This document shows, piece after piece, positions 7,640 to 14,997 of a stretch of 33,111 nucleotides of DNA (position 1 is its first letter; the number at the start of each line of letters is the position of its first letter). A model generated the notes under the pieces. It made no database searches. It was not told the origin of the DNA and worked only from the letters and a program-made list of their open reading frames with translations. The translations under genes were made by a program, and so were the position numbers. The DNA comes from a virus, in IMG/VR virus record IMGVR_UViG_3300036768_000191, positions 1-33,111 of that record. One strand, written 5' to 3'.

Positions 7640-9624
7640 GGTGTGATGATGTGCTGTGGTTTATTGTCCGCTGTCACCTGTCCGCTCCTCTTTCCACTCC
7701 GCGCCGTCGCGCTCGTGTTGCGCTTCGTATCTGTCACCTCCCTTGGTTTCCGTACTTGGTAAGTGATCCCTGTCAAGCTGCGGGCGATGAATGTGCCGAT
7801 CCGCTGCCTGATGTGCTTGATCAACGCGACCGTGTCAGTAATCGTCTCATGTTCCGCCATTGTCCGGGCCAAGGTCCGGGCGATCTCTTCAGCTACTGTT
7901 GCCGTGTCTGCAAGGGTCCGGCCGACCGAGCGGCCGATCTCGTCCACTGCGCCTATCGTGTTGGTTATTCCCCGGGCGATGGTTCTCGACATGGTTTCTA
8001 CGGCATTGACGGTTTCGGTCAGCGTCTTGTTTACAAACCCTCCAATCCTCTGGGCAATGAGGGTATCGAGGTTCGTCAGGTTGTCAGCGAGCGTTCTTGC
8101 TATAAATCTTACCACTGAGTCCGTTGCTTGCATAGTGTCCGCAAGTGTCCGTGCTCCGGTCCGCGTGATCGTGTCTGCAATGGCCGCCGCTTCGTTCCAC
8201 ACTCGCGTTATCGTCCGCGTGATCGTGTCTGCAATGGCCGCCGCTTCGCTGAGGAGTTTCACGGCAATTTTTGCGCTTATGACGGTGTCTGCTAGTGTGT
8301 TTAGCTCCGTCCATGCACGGCTGATGGTCATTGCTATGGTGTCCGCAATGTTGCGGTTCTCCAGCAGCGTGCGCGTCGTTGTTCTGATCGCCGTGTCGCT
8401 GTGAGTCGCCGTTTCTGTCAGGTTCTTGCCCGGCCTTCTTGTGATTGTGTCCGCAATCGTTCCCGTCTCGATGAGTTCCTTGGCGGTTGCCTTTGCGTTT
8501 ATGACGGTGTCTATAAACGTGTTTGTTGCTTCGGCTATCGTCTTGCTAATCATCCGGACTGCCGTGTCTGCAAGGGTCGCCGCTTCTGTGATTGCTCTTG
8601 TAATTGCGCGAATAATGGCATCGCTTCCCGTTATGGTCTCTGCGAGTGTTTTTACCGCAAACAGTACCTTCGCAAAGGTATCGATGAGTGTTGTCGTCTC
8701 CGTACGCGTGCGCGCCGTCGTCTTATTCGCCGTATCTGTGTGTGCTGCTGTTTCCGTCACTTTCCGCGCAATGGTGCGAATAATCGTTTCTGTGGCGGTT
8801 ATTGTTTCCGTAATTGTTTTAACGATCGGTCCGCTTCCAAACACAAACTCGATCAGGTCTGTGCCGAGGAGGCGCTGGATGTAGCCGGCAAAGACATCAC
8901 CCCATGTCGTGTTTTCCGTTCGTGTAATGGTGATCGCTTCCGGGCGTAGGGCAATGGTCGATGCGCACCAGCTGCTGTTCGAGCTTGTTGTTCCTCCGGT
9001 CGCTGCTGCCGGGTTGTATGCTCCGCCTGTCCATGCGATGCTCGCAATGAATGTCCCGGTGTCGCTGGTGCTTCCGTCGCTTTTTACACTCACTCCGTTT
9101 CCCATGCCGCTTGGGATCGTGAAGGCGCTCCCGGCGGTGTCTTGTTGACCGGATCCGGCCGCAATAATGACTGCTCCGAATGTGACCGGCGTTATGCTCG
9201 GAGCGTCCGGGCGCGATCCGTTTATTCCTGTTGCCGTGGTTGGTGTCACATCCAGAGGGTTCGTTTTGTCAATTCCTCTCCAAACGTGCACCACCGTTGC
9301 TCCTCCGTAGGAGGTGTTGTTCGCTCGTCCAATCGTGATTGTCGTGTCGGGTGTCGCGCCGGCGATTGTGTAAAAAACTCTGAAGTTGTTGTCCCATGTG
9401 TCGTTTGCGTACAGAGCGGCGTGCGCTGGAGTATAGGATCCGCTGGAATTTCCGGTGCATGTTGGCGATCCGGATGACGTAGAGCCGTGTCCCGCTGCAA
9501 CGATGATGATGTCCCCTTGCTGAGGGCTGGTCCCGATTCCTCCGGTAAGTGTTCCATTCAGCGAGATGGTGTAGCTCGCTCCTGTTCCTGTCCCTGATGT
9601 TCCTCCGACGTATGTGAGCGCCAT
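7636..9624 (-). CDS. Large appendage protein with about 20 degenerate 18-residue repeats
   Basis: A 662-residue protein. Residues 1-235 form a Gly/Thr/Ser-rich beta domain (MALTYVGGTSGTGTGASYTI, GDIIIVAAGHGSTSSGS, ASTIALRPE) like domains at the start of phage fibre or surface proteins. Residues about 245-600 are repeats of roughly 18 residues with the consensus R-T-x-T-E-x-x-x-x-x-D-T-I-x-R-T-I (examples: TITRVWNEAAAIADTITR, TGARTLADTMQATDSVVR). The end (SGKRSGQVTADNKPQHIITP) is basic and disordered. The repeats recall a beta-solenoid or trimeric fibre shaft. I cannot name the function. It is followed by the BppU-like gene with ATGA overlap and preceded by a LamG-domain gene. An in-register 54-base duplication sits at 8159-8248. 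Confidence 0.75.
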   Translation of the reverse strand: MALTYVGGTSGTGTGASYTISLNGTLTGGIGTSPQQGDIIIVAAGHGSTSSGSPTCTGNSSGSYTPAHAALYANDTWDNNFRVFYTIAGATPDTTITIGRANNTSYGGATVVHVWRGIDKTNPLDVTPTTATGINGSRPDAPSITPVTFGAVIIAAGSGQQDTAGSAFTIPSGMGNGVSVKSDGSTSDTGTFIASIAWTGGAYNPAAATGGTTSSNSSWCASTIALRPEAITITRTENTTWGDVFAGYIQRLLGTDLIEFVFGSGPIVKTITETITATETIIRTIARKVTETAAHTDTANKTTARTRTETTTLIDTFAKVLFAVKTLAETITGSDAIIRAITRAITEAATLADTAVRMISKTIAEATNTFIDTVINAKATAKELIETGTIADTITRRPGKNLTETATHSDTAIRTTTRTLLENRNIADTIAMTISRAWTELNTLADTVISAKIAVKLLSEAAAIADTITRTITRVWNEAAAIADTITRTGARTLADTMQATDSVVRFIARTLADNLTNLDTLIAQRIGGFVNKTLTETVNAVETMSRTIARGITNTIGAVDEIGRSVGRTLADTATVAEEIARTLARTMAEHETITDTVALIKHIRQRIGTFIARSLTGITYQVRKPREVTDTKRNTSATARSGKRSGQVTADNKPQHIITP
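8159..8248 (-). repeat. In-frame 54-base tandem duplication inside the repeat protein
   Basis: Two copies of a 36-base identical segment (8159-8194 and 8213-8248) are spaced exactly 54 bases, one 18-codon protein repeat. Both encode EAAAIADTITRT. Other repeats of the gene have diverged at DNA level, so this copy is recent and shows how the array grows and shrinks. Confidence 0.85.
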
Positions 9625-9629
9625 GGTCC

Positions 9630-10832
9630 TTATTGCTGTTGGTATACGCGTACGCAGACGTAGTTGTTCGCGTCGTGGTAATTGCTGGTGTTCGTCGTCT
9701 TTTGCCCCGTTAGTGTTATGTCCGTATTGGCTCCGGCGCTGCTGTTGCTATCGAGCGTCTCCCATTGCGACGTCGCGAAATTATAAATCTCCAGCGTGAT
9801 CGTTTTGCTGCTCGGTGCAATGTTGCTTCTCCCCTTCCATGTTACTGTAATTGCCTCGCTTGTCGGTGTGTGCAGTTTTTTGAATTGGTGGATCGTGATG
9901 AGCGCGTCGTAGTTGCTCGCCTGATTTACTCTTGTGCCGTCGTATGCGGAAACGTCGATGTAGTCCTGTGCAGTGTATGCGGTCGCGAGGTCTGCTGTGC
10001 CTGTTGGGAGGCTAGTCACGGCGTCTCTGGTGTAAATCTCTGCCGGTTTTCCGTTGATCTGTATCCTTCCTGCAAGCGGGCTGCGCTCTGATGCGCTTTC
10101 TTGATAGTAGCGGTTGATCTCCTCTGCCGTCAGTTTGCGTTTGAAAATTGCAACCTCTGCAACGAGTCCGTTGAAGGCGGTATTTGTCGGGTTGCTTTGT
10201 AGGTGCGCGATCCTTGTCTGCGCCGTGCTGTCAAATGTTCCGGACCCTGCAAGTCCGAAATCGCTTTGCGCTTGCAACCGTCCGTTGACATAGCCGAGCC
10301 AGTAACCCGTGCCGCTCTGATCGGCGACCCAGACGACGTGGTTCCATCTTCCGACCCTCACACGCCAGTTCGGGTTCGCCATGCGACGGACGCCTGTGGT
10401 TGTCGTGTTATCTCCGCCGCTTGAGTTGAATGCCAGCAGCTCGCCGTTTGAGAACATCCCCACGCCAAAGCTGCGGTTCGGTTGTCCTGCGTCTTTGGTG
10501 ACAATGTAGTTTTGGCTGTTCGCCTCCCCGTCGATTGTGTTCATCGAAATCGGGAAAATCCACGCCATGATCGTGAAATCTCCGGTCGGGCTTGTGCTCG
10601 CGCTGTCGTTTATGCTTGCCCCGTTCGCCCCTGTGTTTGTTGTTGGGGTGAGCCCAGCCATTCCTTGCCTAGCGCCAAAGGTGCCGCTGCCGACCAGTGT
10701 CGCGTGGTTCCCGTTCCGGCTGTAGTCCTGCAGCCTGCCGTGTAGGGGAAGGTATGCGCCAAGCGTCGGGTCATTCCCAAAGTGCCGTGCCACCGACCCC
10801 CGGATGTTTGCGTGAAATTGCTCGGGGTTCAT
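9630..10832 (-). CDS. LamG/concanavalin-like lectin domain protein
   Basis: A 400-residue protein. Residues about 20-245 resemble a LamG/ConA-like jelly roll: YLPLHGRLQDYSRNGNHATL at the start (the family's typical D-x-S-x-N-x-x-x-G), then TGDFTIMAWIFPIS, RWNHVVWVADQSGTGYWLGY followed by VNG, and FNGLVAEVAIFKRKLTAEEI near the end of the domain. The C-terminal 150 residues are another beta domain (EAITVTWKGRSNI, ITLEIYNFATSQWETLDS, NYVCVRVYQQQ). Such proteins usually bind glycans, either on the host surface or on capsid fibres. It starts 12 bases after the preceding gene and is followed by the repeat protein after 5 bases, so the fibre genes appear co-transcribed. Confidence 0.75.
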   Translation of the reverse strand: MNPEQFHANIRGSVARHFGNDPTLGAYLPLHGRLQDYSRNGNHATLVGSGTFGARQGMAGLTPTTNTGANGASINDSASTSPTGDFTIMAWIFPISMNTIDGEANSQNYIVTKDAGQPNRSFGVGMFSNGELLAFNSSGGDNTTTTGVRRMANPNWRVRVGRWNHVVWVADQSGTGYWLGYVNGRLQAQSDFGLAGSGTFDSTAQTRIAHLQSNPTNTAFNGLVAEVAIFKRKLTAEEINRYYQESASERSPLAGRIQINGKPAEIYTRDAVTSLPTGTADLATAYTAQDYIDVSAYDGTRVNQASNYDALITIHQFKKLHTPTSEAITVTWKGRSNIAPSSKTITLEIYNFATSQWETLDSNSSAGANTDITLTGQKTTNTSNYHDANNYVCVRVYQQQ

Positions 10833-10844
10833 GGGTTTGTTCGG

Positions 10845-11258
10845 TTAGACGACCTGAATCTGGACTGGGAGGTATTGGATCTCGTTCCCGCTCGCTGCGA
10901 GGCTCGCTCCTGTGTTGTTCTTCACCGCAATCTTGAAGTACTTCGGTGCCTGATAGAGGATGTTTGCGATCGAAAAGAAACCGCGCTGCAGGTCCACGCT
11001 GAGGTCGATAATCCCGAGGCTGATCCCGCTTTCCCATGTTCCGTAGTTTGTGTTGTCGTTTGATGGGAGAAGCCGCACCTCCAGCCATGCGTTTGTTGCG
11101 GGCGTCCCGTCGATGTACACCTCGATCAGGAAGTCCTGATACAGTCCGCTCGAGTTGTCCACGGCGTCGCTCGTCGCGATACTTCCGTTCGTAAGGCCGT
11201 TTAGGCCACTGATCGTGAGGTTCGTCCGGGTTCCGTATAGTGGCTTGAGTACTGCCAT
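10845..11258 (-). CDS. Phage structural protein of unknown role (137 aa)
   Basis: A beta-rich protein: MAVLKPLYGTRTNLTISGLN, DFLIEVYIDGTPATNAWLEV, YFKIAVKNNTGASLAASGNE. Proteins of this kind are often found beside fibre genes. I can only say that it is probably virion-associated, perhaps a decoration or fibre-linker protein. It follows the 155-residue gene after 3 bases. The leader is gagctaaacc and lacks a Shine-Dalgarno sequence. Confidence 0.6.
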   Translation of the reverse strand: MAVLKPLYGTRTNLTISGLNGLTNGSIATSDAVDNSSGLYQDFLIEVYIDGTPATNAWLEVRLLPSNDNTNYGTWESGISLGIIDLSVDLQRGFFSIANILYQAPKYFKIAVKNNTGASLAASGNEIQYLPVQIQVV

Positions 11259-11261
11259 GGT

Positions 11262-11729
11262 TTAGCTCGTAAGGGCGCGTCGGACGTCCATGTCCGTCAG
11301 CGTTTGCTTGTAAAATGGTGTCACCTTTACCGTACCGCCGGTGGCAAACAGGATCTCGATCCTTGTCCCGTTTTTTTGGCTCCTTGAGTTGATCTGGTTC
11401 ATGCTAGTGCTCCCTGCGCCGAAGATCGATGTCAGTCCTTGCCTGATCTGTGGGTCGGTCATGTCGATTGTATTGCTCCAAATAATGCTTTGGTATGTCA
11501 GGATTTGGTTTGTCGTAAGTGCAAGGAAATCTGTCCAGACGATAGCGGCGCTAAATTCATTCACCGTTACGTCCGGACGCCAGACCTTCGTCACGGGTGT
11601 CACCTCTTGGTTGTACCATTCCGCGATCGCCCCGTCGTTTCCTTCTGCTAGTGCTGCCACGATAGCCGGGTCTTGGTTCGCGAGAATGTCCGCCTTGAGG
11701 GTTTGTAGTTGTTCTGGTTTGAGGTTCAT
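11262..11729 (-). CDS. Phage structural-region protein with VWR motif (155 aa)
   Basis: The N-terminus (MNLKPEQLQTLKADILANQD, then ALAEGNDGAIAEWYNQ) and the following VWRPDVTVNEFSAAIVWTDF are recognisable from a family of small proteins common in tailed-phage structural regions. No function has been shown that I know of. The remainder (GLTSIFGAGS, TRIEILFATGGTVKVTPFY) fits the same family. The gap upstream (11730-11814, 85 bases) holds a short coding-like stretch without a start codon. Confidence 0.6.
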   Translation of the reverse strand: MNLKPEQLQTLKADILANQDPAIVAALAEGNDGAIAEWYNQEVTPVTKVWRPDVTVNEFSAAIVWTDFLALTTNQILTYQSIIWSNTIDMTDPQIRQGLTSIFGAGSTSMNQINSRSQKNGTRIEILFATGGTVKVTPFYKQTLTDMDVRRALTS

Positions 11730-11814
11730 GTGTTGTTATGCTGCGACGCCGACGCTCGTCTCCAGTGCGCCGGCGTCCGAGCTGTTGGTAACTGATAATG
11801 TTGTTCCCGGCGCT

Positions 11815-12444
11815 TTAGCTTACTTGCACCTTCCAAGTGACTTGCAGACTATCTCCGTTGACAACGTTAATCGCGCTGAAGGTCTGGCGGCACAGGAGAA
11901 CACCTCCGGACGATGCGTTTAGTATTCCGCTCTCTGTAACTGCGACGGTTCCAGTCACGTTGAAGGTATTTTGGAGCTGAGCCGTGTCGTTGGTGACTGA
12001 TGTCGTTACCCGGCTTGCGCTTGCGTTTGCTCTGGCTAGGCCGCTTCCCGAGAGCTCCGTCTGGAGGGTTGTGTCTCCGGCTGCCGGCGCTGTCGTACCG
12101 GTTCCCATGGCGATGTAGGTGAATGCTGGCTCGGCCCCGGCTCCGTTGAGGCGGCTCGCCGCTCCTGCTTTCCCTGCGTTCGTCACGAGGTTGCGCTTGC
12201 GCATTTCCTCGGTCCATCTCCCTGTGATCAGCGGGATCCTTATTCCGTACAACGCTAGGTTCCGCTCAATCTTGGTTGCGCTTTCTCTGTCCGCGTATTT
12301 TCTGATCACGCGAAGGATAAAGTCGCCGAGCTTGTTCGTTTGGAAAAGTCGCTTGACCTTCCCATCTGCCCCACGAAGCTGGTAGCTAACGTTGAAGTAG
12401 GTTGGAATCTGCGCGTGTTCTGCTGCTTTTTGCATGTTTTGCAT
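11815..12444 (-). CDS. Virion structural protein, fibre-like beta domain (209 aa)
   Basis: The first 100 residues are helical and charged (LGDFILRVIRKYADRESATK, RWTEEMRKRNLVTN). The second half is a beta domain with YIAMGTGTTAPAAGDTTLQT and ELSGSGLARANASASRVTTS. The Gly-Thr-Gly-Thr plus T-x-L-x-x-E-L-S motif is common in phage tail fibre or structural proteins, and the gene at 31066-31626 has a related pattern (ISHAELGTSTVPPSNSDTGL). The two may be distant relatives at opposite ends of the structural region. The start at 12444 follows an AACAACACACAACC leader. Confidence 0.65.
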   Translation of the reverse strand: MQNMQKAAEHAQIPTYFNVSYQLRGADGKVKRLFQTNKLGDFILRVIRKYADRESATKIERNLALYGIRIPLITGRWTEEMRKRNLVTNAGKAGAASRLNGAGAEPAFTYIAMGTGTTAPAAGDTTLQTELSGSGLARANASASRVTTSVTNDTAQLQNTFNVTGTVAVTESGILNASSGGVLLCRQTFSAINVVNGDSLQVTWKVQVS

Positions 12445-12459
12445 GGTTGTGTGTTGTTA

Positions 12460-12753
12460 TTACTTACTAATTTCGCCGTTGAGCAATGCAATTGTCTCCT
12501 CGACCTTGCGTGTCTCGTTGTCGAATGCCTTGTTCGCCTCCCTGTTCATGGCGTCGGTTTCCTCCGTCTTCGCGGCTCGTTCGAGTTCCGCCATGATGCT
12601 TTCATGAGTGTCGTCCGCCGTGAATGCTTGGCGCCGCTCTGCTACCGTCTCCCCTGCGTCATTTTTGATTTCAAAGTGGACATCGACGTAGGGGCTGTTG
12701 TCCTCGACGCTAAAGCCACGCTCTGCCTTAGTAATGTGTGCTGTGTATGGCAT
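12460..12753 (-). CDS. Hypothetical protein downstream of portal (97 aa)
   Basis: An acidic protein, MPYTAHITKAERGFSVEDNS, then YVDVHFEIKNDAGETVAERR, then a helical C-terminal half (ESIMAELERAAKTEETDAMN, RKVEETIALLNGEIS). The first half looks like a small beta domain and the second like a coiled coil. I do not recognise it. Its place after the portal fusion makes a structural or assembly role plausible. Confidence 0.6.
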   Translation of the reverse strand: MPYTAHITKAERGFSVEDNSPYVDVHFEIKNDAGETVAERRQAFTADDTHESIMAELERAAKTEETDAMNREANKAFDNETRKVEETIALLNGEISK

Positions 12754-12767
12754 GGTTCTATTGGTTG

Positions 12768-14942
12768 TTAGTCCTCTTGTAATTCGATCGTGTCAGGTCT
12801 GGTGAAACAACGGCAGTTTGGGTGCAGCGTTCCTGCCTCCACGGGAGCGTAATCGACCTTCAGCGCTCCGCCCTCCGCTCCGGGGACCGTATCTCCGACG
12901 TCAAAGAAGTTCTTCTCGATGTCTATTGTTTTCCCGTGCATTGGTCCGCAGTATTCGCACACTCGTTCGTCAGCCGCTGTGTACCACTTGATTGTACGCA
13001 CCGTCCCTGTCTGCTTCCATGCCTCTTTGTTCGCTTCGTTCGCGGTTCGGAATGTCTCTGTACGTGCAATGGTCTGAGCACGCGATTCGTTGCTTATCTC
13101 GTAAAGGCTCGCGATTTGTTCACCGATCTCGCTGTAGTGGAGGCCTTGCTTCACTCCTTCCTCTATGATCTGCTCGATCGCTTCTATCGTCGTGTCCTCG
13201 TAGCTCTGTGCCATGCGCTCCACGCTGCGCCTGATCGCTTTCCTTCTCTCCTGTGTAATTCTGAATCCTGTTGTGCCAAGAAGTTTTAGTGCTTCTTCTC
13301 CTTCCTCTTCGTATAGCCGTGAAATGATCGGGGTAGAAAGGTCTGCAAGGAGGGAGATCCACTCGTCCTCGTCTGTGATCGCTTTCTTGCGCTTCCCCTT
13401 TGTGAGTTCTTGGAGCTTCGCCTTGATTTCCTTCTCCTGCTTGTCGTTCACCTCCCGGACTGCTTTTACAAGTTCGTTTTCGTAGCGTGTTACTCGCGCG
13501 ACGAAGTTCTTGTGTATCGCTTCCCACTGTTCTTCCGTGACTGTGCTGATGTCCCTCCGTGCTGTTCGGAGCGCCTTCACGATCTTCTTCTTGTTCGCAA
13601 TGAGCGCCCTAGCAATCTTCTCGGTGATTTCATCGGCCATTTCTTTACGTTTGGCTGCTGTCCGTGCCGCGCTTGTCTTTCTGGTCTTTGTGCGTAGTTC
13701 TTTCTTTGGTACCGGTTTGTTCTCCGGTACTCCGAGCGGAATGCTGCTTAGGTTCGTCATAACCGCATCTCCGTTTTGTATTGGCGGCAGGTCGAGGTAA
13801 ATCCGGCGCACCTCATTGACGCTCGCTGCTGGTGCGGCGCCAAGAATCGCCTTGATCTCCTCCATCTTCGCGGTACGGTCCTCCGGTACCGGATTGTCAA
13901 ATGTGAGCCAGAGATTTTCGCCGTAACGCGGTACAAGCCGCTCGTTCAGTTGTGTCGCAATCAGTTCCAGCTTCGGGAGAATCGTTCTTGCCGCAAAGAC
14001 GTAGTTTGCCGTCTCTGCGGTTGCTCGATTGGTTTCGCTCTCGCTCGCCCCGAGTACGGTTTTCGGGACTCTAAACCCTGCGAGGATCTTGTCTCTCATC
14101 ACCTGCTGAAGCTGCGCGAAGTCCATGTCTTTCGGTGTTGCGCTTTGTTCTTCGTATTCTGTGTCGATCGGGAGGACTGCTACTTGGTATTGGTTTTCCT
14201 TCCCGCCATAAATGTCGAGAAAGTCGCGCTTGAGCACCTTCATCTGTGCGTCCGTGAGATTTCTTTTGCTCTTAAGGATCCCGGAAAGCCGGGCCCCGTT
14301 CTCAAAGTACTTCAGGTTCACTTCTGTCGCGCTCTGGTCCGCGCTGATCCAGTCCGCTATCGCGTCCACTGTTCCTTTGCCGTTCCATTCGTCTGCTGGG
14401 TCCGGATAGCTCAGGTGAATAACCTCGTGCGGTTTGAAGGTGCGCTCTGTTGCCCCTTCGCGAAAAATGTAGCCGCCTACAAGTTCTGGGATGGGCTTCT
14501 TAATGATTTTTATCTTGTCCGGTCGCAGGATGTAGATCCCCTTTGGCTTGTCCGTGTCGCTTGCCACTCCTTCGAGAAACCAGTAGGCATCGCCGGTGAG
14601 TTCTAGGTGCGCTGCGGTTTTGAAGCGCAGCTCGTATCCGCTTTGGATCGGGTTCACTGCCTCGAGGATGTCGAGGAGCTCGTGCTCGAGGATCTCCTCG
14701 GTGTCTCCGTTCTTGTTGATCTTGTACAAACGGAAGCGCGCGCGGCCTATCTCCTCTGCGATTGCGCGGACCGCTGCGTATGTCCAACCGCTGTACATCC
14801 TGATCGCCTCCGCTGCGCTGATCTTTCTTTGGCCTTTTCCACCTATAATGGTCAACGCGTCTGCAACCCCGCTTATGCTCGTTTCGAGTCCCTTTTTTTT
14901 CCCTGCTATGATCTCCGCTATCTTTTCTCGCAGTGTTGCCAT
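12768..14942 (-). CDS. Portal protein fused to MuF-like head morphogenesis domain
   Basis: A 724-residue protein. Residues 1-400 are an HK97-type portal: AIRMYSGWTYAAVRAIAEEI, YILRPDKIKI and GFRVPKTVLGASESETNRAT are typical pieces. Residues about 430-560 are lysine-rich helices (TSAARTAAKRKEMADEITEK). Residues about 580-724 are a Mu F-like domain with Arg-rich helices, then VCEYCGPMHGK (Cys662, Cys665) and the closing TLHPNCRCF (His707, Cys710, Cys712), the family hallmark. Portal and MuF are normally separate neighbouring genes, and here they form one frame. The portal is the DNA gate and motor dock, while MuF domains are minor head proteins inside the shell. An in-frame ATG at 14966 would add eight residues. 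I chose 14942 for its gagcact leader. Confidence 0.92.
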   Translation of the reverse strand: MATLREKIAEIIAGKKKGLETSISGVADALTIIGGKGQRKISAAEAIRMYSGWTYAAVRAIAEEIGRARFRLYKINKNGDTEEILEHELLDILEAVNPIQSGYELRFKTAAHLELTGDAYWFLEGVASDTDKPKGIYILRPDKIKIIKKPIPELVGGYIFREGATERTFKPHEVIHLSYPDPADEWNGKGTVDAIADWISADQSATEVNLKYFENGARLSGILKSKRNLTDAQMKVLKRDFLDIYGGKENQYQVAVLPIDTEYEEQSATPKDMDFAQLQQVMRDKILAGFRVPKTVLGASESETNRATAETANYVFAARTILPKLELIATQLNERLVPRYGENLWLTFDNPVPEDRTAKMEEIKAILGAAPAASVNEVRRIYLDLPPIQNGDAVMTNLSSIPLGVPENKPVPKKELRTKTRKTSAARTAAKRKEMADEITEKIARALIANKKKIVKALRTARRDISTVTEEQWEAIHKNFVARVTRYENELVKAVREVNDKQEKEIKAKLQELTKGKRKKAITDEDEWISLLADLSTPIISRLYEEEGEEALKLLGTTGFRITQERRKAIRRSVERMAQSYEDTTIEAIEQIIEEGVKQGLHYSEIGEQIASLYEISNESRAQTIARTETFRTANEANKEAWKQTGTVRTIKWYTAADERVCEYCGPMHGKTIDIEKNFFDVGDTVPGAEGGALKVDYAPVEAGTLHPNCRCFTRPDTIELQED

Positions 14943-14997
14943 AGTGCTCGCATGCTTGTTGTTCATTCTACTCTTCCGTGTTGTGTTTGTATAGTGC

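Noticed and set aside
8159-8248. Direct repeats as a possible CRISPR array
   Set aside because: Only two copies, in frame inside a protein repeat and with no spacer-like unique units between conserved repeats.
7763-8404. Long plus-strand frames opposite the repeat protein
   Set aside because: They are low-complexity shadows (Val/Ser/Ala) of the 18-residue repeats on the other strand. No plus-strand gene in the window shows recognisable domains.
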